From Nageia nagi (Eukaryota > Pinophyta), in the NCBI GenBank assembly GCA_050084985.1, contig JBITNC010000001.1, positions 118,606,001 to 118,670,000 on the forward strand: a stretch of 64,000 nucleotides of DNA. The letters run 5' to 3'. Position numbers and translations under genes: made by a program. The notes beneath the pieces are model-generated. The model did not search any database. It was not told the origin of the DNA and saw only the letters and a list, made by a program, of their open reading frames with translations. Within the stretch, counting starts at the first letter, position 1. The number at the start of each line of letters is the position of its first letter. Positions 24,494 to 35,200 of this stretch are shown here, piece by piece.

Positions 24494-25876
24494 TTTTTCC
24501 ATTATTGATAGGAAGGTTTTTTGTTTAAAAATGATTTTACCTTTCTGTTATCTAGTCTATTCGAATTTCTCCACATACTAACTTCAAATTTTGCATTCTG
24601 TGCATTTTAGGAAATCTATTGCAGAAATGCCAACGACTGGGATTGGACACCAGTGACTCAAATGGAATGCCAGTGATTTATAAAGTAATCCAGATCGAAT
24701 GCTAGTGATTGGAATAGAATGTCAATGACTCAGAATAAATGCCAACAAGCTCTGTCTAAACACTGACAACTCATACTCCAGGTCATTTTGTCTCTTTTGG
24801 TTATTACTGAAAATTTAAAATAAAATGCATAATGTATTGTTAAAATGAAAGAATACTTTTGAATGTGATTCCTTTACCTAGAATGCATATAAGAATGGGT
24901 AGAAAATATTAAATACATTTTTTATTAATTAATTTATTTTATTTTATTTTATGTAAAATGTTATGTATTTATTTTCATGTTTTGGGTGAAGGGTACGTAC
25001 ACATTAAATACTTTTTATCTTGTCTACTTATGCTCTCCCTTTGCGCTTCGTGCGATCTAAGGTGACCAGAATAGACTGGATAAGAAGGAGTAATTAATTT
25101 TTCTTTTCTCTTACATTCACATTATCATTAATTTGGCTAATTTACCCACACATAATGACCTCTTACTAGTAAGAGGAGGTAATTTACTACACATAATACT
25201 TCCATAATTGGAAGGAGTAAATGAATCACATTTAATTTGGAATGAACTTAAAGGAAATAAATCAGGTTTTTGGGTAGTGCAAATCATATTAAAAGGTTAA
25301 CAAATTGGAGGGATTTGAATACACTAAGTACTTTCACTTAACAAAGTATGCTCTCACTTTTGCACTTCAAGTGATCCTAAGTGATCAGAAATAAGTTAAG
25401 TGAAAGAGGTAAAATTTATTCACATTTTATTTGGAAACATACTTCACATTAACACTCTTAAATAGGTCTGCCCTTACCACTCCATTGGAGGTCGAAGGGA
25501 GGTGACTCTTGGAGGAGTAATTGAACCTAACTTAATTAATTTATCTACACTTAATGGCTTTTTACTAAGTCTGCTCTTACCACTCCATTGGAGGTCGAAG
25601 AGATATGTGACTAGTAAGAAGAGGAAATTTATCACATATAAAACTTCCATAGCTAGGAGTTAATGAACATCATTAAGAGGTTGGATAATTAATCACATTA
25701 TAATTAAAAAGAACAACAGGGTCTATTAAGGTCAAGATTCACTTAAAATAAACTTTGATTGCATCACATTAAGATAAGATAAGTAAATGGACATGAATGT
25801 TGGGGACGGTAGTATGCATAAATGTATTTTACTTGTTTAAATGCATTTCATAAGGCCTTAAAGGAATTTTATCATT
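24494..25876 (+). other. S leader with repeated words
   Basis: No coding frame. Between 24630 and 24780 the word AATGCCAGTGACT recurs about six times at 20-32 base spacing in variant form. A 32-base word starting GTCTGC.CTTACCACTCC occurs at 25466-25497 and 25569-25600. Blocks around 25020-25090 and 25320-25400 ('TATGCTCTC.C.TTTGC') are also related. This is a leader made of diverged internal duplications. Confidence 0.5.
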
Positions 25877-26935
25877 ATGAGGTTTCTTTTGGTTGCACTT
25901 TTGAATTATGTTCCTTTTTCTATCAAAGTAAAACCAAAAATACAAAGACTATGTTCACATATTGCCAAGTCAACCTTAGCTACTTATCCTACTTCAAAGG
26001 TCATGAAGAGTGATTTTTATATCGACATTGAAAAGCTTTTAGCATATTTAGCAAAGAAAGAACAATGTACCATACCTCTTCTTCAATCCTTAGAAAGCCT
26101 TGTTAGATCCCATGAAGAGCTAGAGTATAGTTCTTCCATTCCTTCACCCTCATCATGGGATGAGTTTGACATTGAAAATAATGAGCCCATCATAAAGATT
26201 GAAAACTCATTGACACATCTCATCAAATTAAAATCTTGTTGTGCATCCCCTTTTGATACTATCGAACCCAATGAATCCAATTTGCTAAGGGATGAATCGA
26301 GTATTAATGCCAAAGGCCTTGATGCAACATCCTATGCTAAATCATATGAACTCCTAGAGTTAGATACCTTGATGTCTTCACCCCAACCTTGGGATGAATA
26401 TGATATTAAAGAAGAGGAGTTTGACATGAATCATGAGGATTTTTCAGAACATTCCTTAGAATTGCAATTTCATTCTCCTCCCCTTCTAGAGGTTACAAGA
26501 CCTTCTATTGATTCCCATGAATCTCATGATATTCTTGAGTTCAAGGATGAAACTTGTTCACTCTCATCACAGGTAGAAATTGGAGAACCTCACATAAGAA
26601 TTAAAAAATCCATAGATTGTATTATTGAATCTCAAGAATTTCAATCACAAAGAAATGAAAAATATAAAAATAAAATTTCCAAAGCTAACACACATGAGCT
26701 TAGGAATGAACATCCATGTGGGGAAACAACACATTATGATAATGATACAAAGTTCTATGAGGATGAATGTTGTTCAAACCCACTAAAAATACCTTCAAAA
26801 TATCAAACTAGCTTGATGAAAAATTGGGAATGTGATAAAGAAGATAGCTATACAAAAAATAAATTACTTAGGAATATTTTCTATGATGAAAAAGTTAAGA
26901 ATATTTTGCAAAGGGAATCCCATAAACAACAATAA
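25877..26935 (+). CDS. Uninterrupted 352-codon acidic ORF upstream of S gag
   Basis: A fully open frame from MRFLLVALLN to QRESHKQQ. It is striking in a region where most frames are broken. The first 40 residues are hydrophobic to basic; the rest is acidic and Ser/Glu/Asp-rich. A motif repeats: 'PSSWDEFDIE' near residue 91 and 'PQPWDEYDIK' near residue 168. I recognise no domain, zinc site or membrane anchor. It stands in a different frame from gag (frame 2 against frame 1) and ends about 140 bases before the first gag-frame Met. Ogre elements carry a separate ORF upstream of gag, and this could be the counterpart, or it could be the gag N-terminus joined by a frameshift. The start codon choice is not secure. 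Confidence 0.5.
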   Translation: MRFLLVALLNYVPFSIKVKPKIQRLCSHIAKSTLATYPTSKVMKSDFYIDIEKLLAYLAKKEQCTIPLLQSLESLVRSHEELEYSSSIPSPSSWDEFDIENNEPIIKIENSLTHLIKLKSCCASPFDTIEPNESNLLRDESSINAKGLDATSYAKSYELLELDTLMSSPQPWDEYDIKEEEFDMNHEDFSEHSLELQFHSPPLLEVTRPSIDSHESHDILEFKDETCSLSSQVEIGEPHIRIKKSIDCIIESQEFQSQRNEKYKNKISKANTHELRNEHPCGETTHYDNDTKFYEDECCSNPLKIPSKYQTSLMKNWECDKEDSYTKNKLLRNIFYDEKVKNILQRESHKQQ

Positions 26936-27078
26936 GCATGTACTTCTCACGATCAACATGACAAAACCTTCAATGAGTTTATGCAAACCAAAAGAGTCAA
27001 GCTTGGGCACAATTATCATCACCTCTTAATTACCAAGTATGGAGATATAAAGACTCTTACTCTAATCAACAAAGAGAA

Positions 27079-28656
27079 TTGCCTCTTAAGAGCTTAGATT
27101 ATCAACCTCAAAGCCCCTCTTCACAAGCTAGGATAACTGACCCCACCTATCAAAAGCCACCTCATAGGGCTAAGTCTTGTGTGGAAGATTTTGATAGAAT
27201 GACCTTGTATTCAGTAAGAACCTCAAAAACAAATCCTCAATGTAAGATCTCAAACAAATTCTTCTATGATCCTTACTCCTGTGAGAAACCCTCATCGTGA
27301 GAAAGATGTAGAAAAGCTTTAGCTAAACAATTCAAGGTAGGAGAGATACCCTCTTTTGCGGAGTTGGAGGCAAAAAGAAAACACATAGAGAGAGATTATG
27401 AAGAAACTATAAACTTTAGTAAAAGATATGGAGATGTTCAAAGTAAGTTAGAAGAGGAAGCCAAACTTAAAGAAAAGAATATAGAACTCAAAGAAAAAGA
27501 AAAACAAGAGCTTGACAAACAACAACAAATTTTTGATAAGGTAAAACAAGAAGTTCGAGATAGTTGGTTACTTCACAAGAAGTCTCAACAAAATAAAGTA
27601 CAACCACCTACAATTCTTAGAAATCCAATGCAAGGGCATCATTTACCTTCTAATCTTCCATCATTATCATCTTCATCATTGTTATCAAGATTTCTTTCTG
27701 ATGATGAATCTTATAATTCAAACCTAAAGTTAGAAAGAAACATCAATCATAGAAGATATCAAAAACATCCTCAGGGTAGTTGGACAGATAAAGAATTAGA
27801 AGATTTCATGAAATATTTCATGAATAAAGAAATGAACATATCAAGGGTCAAGAAGTTGACATATGACAATATTTGCAATGAACCCATCCATCCAAGTGTC
27901 CCTAAGAAGAAATTACCTCACAACTTTGAAATGCCTAAGATAATTCCTTTTACAGGAAATAAGGATCCTAAGGAACATTTAAGGTGGTTTAAGTTTTCAA
28001 ATTATCTAATTTATAATGATGAGGACTTGATGCTATTTTTGTTCCCCATGATGCTTGCAGCCCAAGCCCTGGAACAGTATAATAATTTACCAAGATAAAG
28101 TATTTATTCATTTTCCCAATTAGCAAACTTGTTCTTACAACATTTTAGGATTTATATCAAAGAGGAATCTTCTATTACAGATCTTGTAGAACTAAAACAA
28201 TCTCAGAATGAATCAATTGTTGACTTTGTTTCACAATGGAGGGATATACTCTATGGCATGCCCTATACCTTACCTCAAGAGGAGTTAGTTAAATTATTTA
28301 GTCAAAATTGTTTAAGGCATATAGCTAGTATATTACAAATCCAACGATTTAATACTCTTGAAGAAGTTATTGCTCAAGCAGTTATAATTGAGAAGGTCAA
28401 GATTAAATACGGTGAAATAAAAATTATGAGAAAAGAAAAATATAACAAAAATGAGTATTGTAATTATCACCATCAAAGAGGTCATAGTACAAAAAATTGT
28501 CTAGCATCGAGAAATAGAACTCAAAATTCAATCAAAGATAATAACTTGGAAGTTGAAGACCATACTTCTATTTCAGATCAAAATTTAAAAAATTATCAAG
28601 ACTCACTTCCTTCATATCAAGTAAATACAGTATCTATTGTACCTAATTATAGTTAG
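27079..28656 (+). pseudogene. S gag (Tat/Ogre-like), one internal stop
   Basis: One frame from 27079 to 28656, broken by stops at 27298 and 28096. A strongly charged coiled coil (27364-27600, Lys/Glu-rich) is followed by a Ser-rich spacer. The gag core comes next: 'MPKIIPFTGNKDPKEHLRWF' (about 27931-27990), then after the stop 'NLFLQHFRIYIKEES' and 'IVDFVSQWRDILYGMP'. The zinc knuckle 'YCNYHHQRGHSTKNC' lies at 28456-28500 and is intact as C-X2-H-X4-H-X4-C. Gag would assemble particles and bind element RNA. The same knuckle, with the last Cys changed to Tyr, occurs in M, so the two families are related. Confidence 0.75.
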
Positions 28657-28773
28657 GTGACACCCACCTGGAATCCAAGTAATCAACCTATTATAAGAAT
28701 AGTTGGAGTTGATACTGGAACTCAAAACATACAAGAAAAATAAATTGATATATCATATAATCAAAAATCCAAA

Positions 28774-29084
28774 ATGCAAGTTCCTCCATTGGTTCATCAG
28801 CCTATAATTTCTTTTTATGACCATGAGAGACAACCAAACAAGGGACCTCAAGGGTTAGATCCCCCTCTCCATGTCATCGGTAAAGTAAATGGTAAAATTG
28901 TTAAGAGGATATTAATAGATGAAGGGTCAGATGTCAATATCATATCTACATTGGCATATCACGAATTGAATCTTCCTTTCTCTCATATTTCTTTACCATC
29001 ATTACAAATAAAAGCATTTAATAATGCCTTATATTCAATAATAGGGTCAATAGTGTTACCCATCACCATTGGATGTAAGACGAT
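28774..29084 (+). pseudogene. S protease, N-terminal half, split by element T
   Basis: The gag frame continues into an aspartic protease: 'PLHVIGKVNGKIVKRILID' then 'EGSDVNIISTLAYHEL', where IDEGSD replaces the usual D-T/S-G triad region, as often in Tat/Ogre elements. Reading is open up to the T insertion at 29084. The second half resumes at 31724. T plus its 5-bp duplication is 2639 bp, and the protease frame after T is exactly the one expected, so no other indel separates the halves. Confidence 0.75.
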
Positions 29085-29198
29085 TGTTAGGTCCCTATAC
29101 ATTATTATTGTTAGGTCGGCTATGGTTATTATTATTTCCTTACATTATTATTGTATGTCGGCTAGTGTCCTTTCATTATAGTGGCAACCCTTGGACTC

Positions 29199-29208
29199 CT
29201 ATATATAC
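29199..29208 (+). promoter_or_regulatory. TATA box of the T LTR
   Basis: CTATATATAC is about 115 bp into the LTR. Identical in the 3' LTR at 31513-31522. It lies about 60 bp before the 33-bp duplication, so transcripts probably start in or before that repeat. Confidence 0.55.
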
Positions 29209-29261
29209 TAAGGAGGTATTATCATTTGAAGATGTCTATTGTTGTGTAATTGATGTGATGT

Positions 29262-29327
29262 AAAGGAGGTTGCCCCCTCGAAGTGGCTTATTACAAAGGA
29301 GGTTGCCCCCTCGAAGTGGCTTATTAC
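29262..29327 (+). repeat. 33-bp perfect tandem duplication in the T LTR
   Basis: Two perfect copies of a 33-bp word that starts AAAGGAGGTTGCCCCCTCGA and ends GGCTTATTAC, at 29262-29294 and 29295-29327. Both are retained in the 3' LTR (31576-31641), so the duplication preceded this insertion. Confidence 0.9.
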
Positions 29328-29406
29328 AGATTTTATCTCTTATTCAATGCGTTGAGCTCTCTCTTTGGTGATTTTATGCTATTTTGGGAACTTTGTTCAT
29401 AACATT

Positions 29407-29418
29407 TGGTACCAGAGC
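29407..29418 (+). other. T primer-binding site (initiator Met)
   Basis: TGGTACCAGAGC, two bases after the 5' LTR, differs at one base from TGGTATCAGAGC, the common plant initiator-methionine tRNA site. Confidence 0.8.
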
Positions 29419-30442
29419 AGACGATTCTAGGGTTTCACAGCTCAAAACTAGTCATCGTGGCATTTTCGCTACCAATTTTTTTTCGGGAGGATTCAGATTT
29501 TGAAATTTATTGGGTTTTTTGAAGACATAACGAAGAAGTTTCGGTTAAAATTTCAGCTCCTAATTCGCTATATTTTTTAAGTTACACTCAGGGGACGTTA
29601 AGGTTTGTGACTAGTCGCAAAAGCAGGTCTGAAACAGGTGTTCTAGCTAAAAAGGGTATATCTGAAGTTTTACAGCTCCAAAATAGGTGAAACCTATTGT
29701 ATTGGTTAGGTTATATACTAAAGTTTATCTGTTACAATTTTCAAGGTCTGAGAATAAACAGGTGACACAAGGCACTTCATACAAGTTCGCTCTTCAAAAA
29801 AATCCAAAAATCAGCACATTTTGGGAAAATTGCAGTCATTTCCTCTTGGACTATCAGAATTTGACGAAATCTGTGGCATTGAAAAGAAGACATCTGAGGC
29901 TACCATAGGTATAAATTTCAGACTCTAAAGGGCCGAAATTTCATATTTACATCAGTTGGAAGGTTGGATAATAGAACAGTCTCCAAATCACGATTTAAAA
30001 AGGTACAATTTATTTATTTATTTCTTTAAATTTGCATATATTTTGATTGGAAGGTCTATTTGGGGTGATTCATAAGCTATTGGAAAGAAAATAAAGAGTA
30101 GATTATTTTAGGTATAGATGTGTTCTGGCATCTTTAAACATAGGAGCTGTCGTTACTTTGCCAGCACTGCATCCCGAGGAATTGTGGTCTCCTACAACGT
30201 ACTCGCAGTATATCGCTTAGGCCACTGTTGGATTCTCTCACGTACCTTTGAGTATATAGAGAGGCCATCATGCTCATGCACGTACATGGTATATAGAGAG
30301 GTCCTTTAGGATTCCCTCACGTACCGCGAGTATATTAGCAAGGGCCCTTTTCGAACGGTTGTGCATTAGACAGCACTAGCACAGAATTGAGCTCCCACGT
30401 ACCTGGCGTATATAGGGAGACCCCCTAGAATACTTAGTCAAA
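29419..30442 (+). other. T leader, about 1 kb, non-coding
   Basis: No long frame (largest 73 codons at 29687, no motif). The last 250 bases before gag are clearly GC-richer than the surroundings and contain five spaced repeats (30195-30424). A leader of this size would hold packaging and dimerisation signals. Confidence 0.6.
30195..30424 (+). repeat. Five spaced CACGTAC...GTATATAGAGAGG repeats in the T leader
   Basis: Degenerate copies lie at 30195-30223, 30239-30266, 30279-30304, 30318-30346 and 30396-30424. Each has ACGTAC, then 3-7 bases, then GTATAT and a purine run ending in a CC. Copies 2 and 4 share an upstream GGATTC.CT. Spacing is irregular (40-78 bases), so this is not a simple tandem array. 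The last copy ends 18 bases before the gag ATG. Confidence 0.75.
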
Positions 30443-31369
30443 ATGCCACCGAAAAAATTTGCTACACCAACTAGACCTCTAGAGGGTTCATCCATGACTA
30501 CGGCAAAAAGTGAAGACATATTCTTTCGAATATCCCAAGTGGAAGAATTGGTTAAAGAGTGTGTAAAAAAGGGTGATATGGAGGAATTAAAAAGGGATTT
30601 GACAAAAGAGTTGGCAACTAAAATGGATCAATATATGGAAAAGATTTTTCAACTCATACAAAACCCAGAGGTAAATATTCCTAAAGATGTTGATATGGCC
30701 CAGGGTTATCAGGTAAATAATGATATTATTCAAGGAGATAAACCCTTCATTAATAAGCCTAATTCAGGAGGATATGCTTCTACTGATGGAAGTAATCAAG
30801 CATGGTTCTCAAGGCGAATCCAAATCCCCAAGATCGACATGAGGAAGTTTGATGGAAGGGACCCCATCACTTGGATATTTCAAATGGAGCACTTTTTTGA
30901 TCTACACCAAGTACCAACATCACAAAAAGTAACTATTGCATCCTTGTATCTAGAGCCTGAGCAGGTTGTATGGTACCAATGGCTTTGTGAACGTAAAAAG
31001 GGTTCTATTATATCTTGGTCCATTTTTACAGAGGAACTGATAGCCTACCATGAGGATGTTAAGAATAATTCCTTCTTTACTCAATTGATAAATCTAAGGC
31101 AAGAAGGTTCAGTGATGGAGCACATTCAACAATTTCAAAAGTTGAGTCTTAGAGTGAAGGATATACCAGATGATAGATTTTTGGATCTCTTTATGGGAAT
31201 CTTAAAGGATAAAATTCAACATGAGGTGCATCTATTTGAACCAACATCCTTAGAGATGGCTTTTAGGATGGCAAGGAAGGTTGAAAGTAAAAATATGGCA
31301 ATGGCTGAATATTCCACATGGGAAGATGAGAAATTTCTACAGAAGCATCCAGAACTACTAAAATGTTGA
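30443..31369 (+). CDS. gag: T gag, intact, 308 residues
   Basis: An open frame from MPPKKFATPTRPLEG to KHPELLKC. Residues about 28-75 are charged and heptad-like (a probable coiled coil). The Retrotrans_gag core runs from about 130 to 235, with 'MRKFDGRDPITWIFQMEHFF' matching the F.G.D...W...ME.FF signature. It goes on through 'IISWSIFTEELIAYH' and 'LRQEGSVMEHIQQFQKLSLR'. No CCHC zinc knuckle follows: the protein ends shortly after the core, so the nucleocapsid part is absent. With an initiator-Met primer site this suggests a chromovirus-like Ty3/Gypsy parent. It is the only clearly intact retroelement gene in the window, and the stop is 15 bases before the polypurine tract. Confidence 0.88.
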   Translation: MPPKKFATPTRPLEGSSMTTAKSEDIFFRISQVEELVKECVKKGDMEELKRDLTKELATKMDQYMEKIFQLIQNPEVNIPKDVDMAQGYQVNNDIIQGDKPFINKPNSGGYASTDGSNQAWFSRRIQIPKIDMRKFDGRDPITWIFQMEHFFDLHQVPTSQKVTIASLYLEPEQVVWYQWLCERKKGSIISWSIFTEELIAYHEDVKNNSFFTQLINLRQEGSVMEHIQQFQKLSLRVKDIPDDRFLDLFMGILKDKIQHEVHLFEPTSLEMAFRMARKVESKNMAMAEYSTWEDEKFLQKHPELLKC

Positions 31370-31384
31370 GGACAACATTTTTTT

Positions 31385-31398
31385 GAAGGAGAGGGGCA
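31385..31398 (+). other. T polypurine tract
   Basis: GAAGGAGAGGGGCA directly abuts the TG of the 3' LTR. Confidence 0.8.
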
Positions 31399-31718
31399 TG
31401 TTAGGTCCCTATACATTATTATTGTTAGGTCGGCTATGGTTATTATTATTTCCTTACATTATTATTGTATGTCGGCTAGTGTCCTTTCATTATAGTGGCA
31501 ACCCTTGGACTCCTATATATACTAAGGAGGTATTATCATTTGAACATGTCTATTGTTGTGTAATTGATGTGATGTAAAGGAGGTTGCCCCCTCGAAGTGG
31601 CTTATTACAAAGGAGGTTGCCCCCTCGAAGTGGCTTATTACAGATTTTATCTCTTATTCAATGCGTTGAGCTCTCTCTTTGGTGATTTTATGCTATTTTG
31701 GGAACTTTGTTCATAACA
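31399..31718 (+). repeat. T 3' LTR
   Basis: Same 320 bases as 29085-29404 except one position. Followed by the ACGAT duplication and the resumed S protease frame. Confidence 0.9.
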
Positions 31719-31723
31719 ACGAT

Positions 31724-32215
31724 ACAAACATCATTATATATCATTGAAGGGAACATTGAACAATATAATATTCTTTTAAGTAGACCATGGATTCAAGAAA
31801 TGGAATGTGTCCCATATACATTTCATGCTTGTCTAAAATACACTCATGAGGGAGTACTCCATTGTGTACAAAGAAATGAAAATCCATACTCACATTATAA
31901 TATTATAAAATCATCAAAAATGAAACCTTCTATGCAAAATTCAAAGGGGAAAACATCATCCACCTTTGCTAGGCAAGTGCATAATCATAAAGATATGAGA
32001 TGGAAATCAAAATCCAAAGATGATCACATCAATGTAATGCAATCATCAAAACAACCTAAGAGGGTAGTAGATCATATAATGAAATAAAACCTAAAGTTTA
32101 AGTCAATAAAATGCGATAAGTATGGACATCAGGTTTATCATCATCAATTGGGGCATGATACTAAACATTGGCATCAATTAAATCATGCCCTTCATGATTT
32201 GATGAATAATAGATG
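31724..32215 (+). pseudogene. S protease, C-terminal half, and H/C-rich tail
   Basis: Resumes in the frame predicted from the N-terminal half. 'YNILLSRPWIQEMECVPYTF' is the conserved Tat/Ogre protease C-terminal motif. After a stop at 32085 the same frame gives 'CDKYGHQVYHHQLGHDTKHW' and 'HALHDLMNN', a decayed Cys/His knuckle like the second finger seen in some Tat-type polyproteins. The frame ends at about 32215, and no linker or RT follows. Confidence 0.65.
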
Positions 32216-35200
32216 ATTTGAATTAGATACACCTTTATTGATAGATAACAATTTACATCATCTACAAAATACATACATACATCCCACATAATTAAACAAT
32301 GATGAATTATGTTATTTGCATAAGGATATTCAATCTCCTTCACATCGTTCACATTGGGGCAGTCATCCCCCATATTACTTTTGATCTCCTCATGTTTTAC
32401 ATAGATCACATTGGGGCAATTTCCCTCCATCATAAAAAAAAAAATCATTAAAACTTGATTTAGAAATCACACAAACATCAAAATATGATTTAAAACTAAA
32501 ATGATCATATCTGATATGTTTATTACATTTCCATGTATTCCCCTTTTTCCACCTCATATTCATCCCCCATTATGTTGGAATAATTGAGTATTAGATTATA
32601 TTCTAACAATTCATCAAGGCATATATACTATACATCATCCATGATCACTTCATACCATTATACAAATATGTTTAATACTTATTGTAAAAGAAATAGTTTA
32701 TGAAATTAATATTCTTATTGACTTTACCAACCTTCATCAGGAAAATTTTTGAAATTTTGGATGATAAAAAAACATGATTATGATACACTTAAGGTTATTA
32801 TAGACTCATACACATCTTCACATTTAAATAATCTTAAAATAGTCAAGAATGAGGTGTTACAAGAGCATGATTTTGAGCGAAAGTATTACATGTTCATCCT
32901 ATTATTCGCTTCATCTCGAACCCAAGAACCATTTGATAGTTTTATAAAAAAAAAGAGAGATGACAAAAAAAAAATTACTACATTATATCAATGATTCTTG
33001 GGTGATTACAATATCCTCTACCAGGGCTATGGATGCCTGACTGGTAGTAGAGCAAGGTTGTAGCGAGAACGAGGGGTTAATCCTCATCAAGGCTATGGAT
33101 GCCTATCTGGCAATGGGGCATACCTTACGAGTGGTGACATGTCCATATTGGTTAGCAACCTTCTTTCCTATGGACCTCTGTATGTTTCATATGGATGAAC
33201 TAGCTTATATATTTTATGCTCTTGTGACATTTAGTTTGAGATTGTCTAGAGATGGAAATAAACATCATTGCACACACATGAGTTTATGATAATTTTGAGA
33301 ACATCATGAATTTGTTTTATATCATCTAAAGAAGGAAAAATCTAATGGTGATTGGTTAATATGGTCAACTTGAATATTATTATCATTACATTTCTTCATC
33401 CTCCCATGCCTCCATCCCATACTATTTATTATTACATAGTAATTAACATTACACTTATATTTATCAATGCCTTGATGAGTTGATTAGTCTATCTCTCTAA
33501 ATACTCAAATACATCCTATGTCCATTCATTTGTTATACTATTTTCATATTAACATCCACCATCCCCCCATACACGTTATACTTTCATATTTTATTATCCA
33601 ACATCCATATATTTCCCAATCCATCTTTACTGATTATTAAATCGGAGGTGCTTCCATATTATTTGAGAAAAAGAGCGAGTAATTGCTCTCCCCATTAATA
33701 TGGGAGTCAACATTGTTGTTGTTAAAACCTTTTACTTCTATTCTTATCTACAAGTTAAGCAAGAAATTGCCCTTAGTAGATTGATAAAAGTCAACCCTAG
33801 AACATTGTTAAATTTTATAGCTTCCATTATTCTTTGAATTGGAAGTCAATGTTCTTTTCCTATCATATCCCATCCATTTCAACCCCTTAGAACATCGTTA
33901 AAAAGCTTCCATCATCCCTTGGGATTGAGAGTAAGAAATTGCTCTTCCCTTTGAATTGGAAGTCGATGTTCTTCTCCCCTTTCCATTCATTATCATCTAC
34001 CCATAAATTGAATGTGTGTTACATCTTGTTCCATATCCTTTGCACATGTTATCATAAAATAAAAAGTGTTAGTAGCCAAGCTTGGTAAATGATACAATCT
34101 AATACTACAATTTTTCAAATCATTATCCTTAAATTTGAAGATATTTAATAATATCCAAATCAACATCGATGATTGAAATAACAATAAAACTAATAACAAT
34201 AATTGAAGTACTTATTCGAACTTAGAGATACACCATCAATGTGTAGCACATCAAAGTACGTTCATGATTAAAGTTTAAAATCATGCTTTTAAATTTCTCA
34301 AGAATGAATAACAAAATACATAATATATATCATCTACCATTATGTTGATCTTTGTAGCAAACTTGATTTTGTATCACCATCTCGATAAATGAAGTAGAAT
34401 TCATTTGTCTTGTTTTCAAGTCTTGTTTAACAAAAAACCTCAATCATGGAAAAACATGTTTCTAATGATTTTTGCAAGAAACGATAATGAAACCCATTCT
34501 GCTGGGGCAAATAGTAGAATTATCAAACATTAAAATGTTATCTACTTTGAAAGGACTCCACGTCACATACATGCTAATGGCATAGAGCCTATGGAATAAA
34601 GTGTTCCATGAAATAGCATATGTAGGCAAGCATGAATACCTAGTAAGGTGTAGAACCTATTTTCAAAATACTTTGATTGTGAAAATTCAAAAAGTTTATG
34701 TTTGATCATAATTTGGGGTAACTATGATTGTCCATGACCCAAAACAAATCATTTGCCTCTACCATCAACCAATAAAATCAAGATTTAAAATATTCGTACA
34801 TAAGTTGATAAACTCAAGTGTACGAGTATTGACTTAACCACTTACCAACCTTAGGTATGTTATCACTTACTTATTAGCCTAGGGGTATTTGTATAAGTCT
34901 ACAATGATAACATATTAGTTTGTTTGTATCTTCTTAGGATACATGACTATGTTTGCTCACCACATCATGTATCACATAGGCATTTACGTTTATGAAAAAA
35001 TCATATGTGATTACACACAAGTGTCAACCATTCATCATATTCATACATCACATATATGTACTCATGGGAATAAGTCAAAACATGAAGAAGATAACCAAAT
35101 AAACATACAAACTTGATCATAAATAATTTCATCATGAATCCTTGATAGGACAAGCACCATTTATTGTTTATGATCTTACAATGAATCACGAACTTGTTAG

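Larger units (their letters stand above)
29085..29404 (+). repeat. T 5' LTR
   Basis: TGTTAGGTCC...TTCATAACA. The one difference I see from the 3' copy is G at the 'TTTGAAGATG' word against C ('TTTGAACATG') in the 3' copy. Contains a TATA box and a 33-bp tandem duplication at 29262-29327. Confidence 0.9.
29085..31718 (+). mobile_element. Element T: young gag-only LTR retrotransposon (TR-GAG-like)
   Basis: Two 320-bp LTRs (29085-29404, 31399-31718) differ at a single position by eye. ACGAT flanks both sides (29080-29084, 31719-31723), a perfect 5-bp duplication. An initiator-Met primer site follows the 5' LTR, a 1-kb leader precedes an intact 308-codon gag, and a polypurine tract begins 15 bases after the gag stop. 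There is no protease, RT or integrase and no room for them. This is the architecture described for terminal-repeat retrotransposons with a gag domain. It probably moves with enzymes from a related Ty3/Gypsy element. Confidence 0.9.

Noticed and set aside
26083-26313. Minus-strand 76-codon frame
   Set aside because: Antisense shadow of the 352-codon ORF upstream of S gag.
29069-29263. 64-codon frame repeated almost identically at 31383-31577
   Set aside because: The repetition reflects the two T LTRs, not two genes; the frame spans the LTR promoter region.
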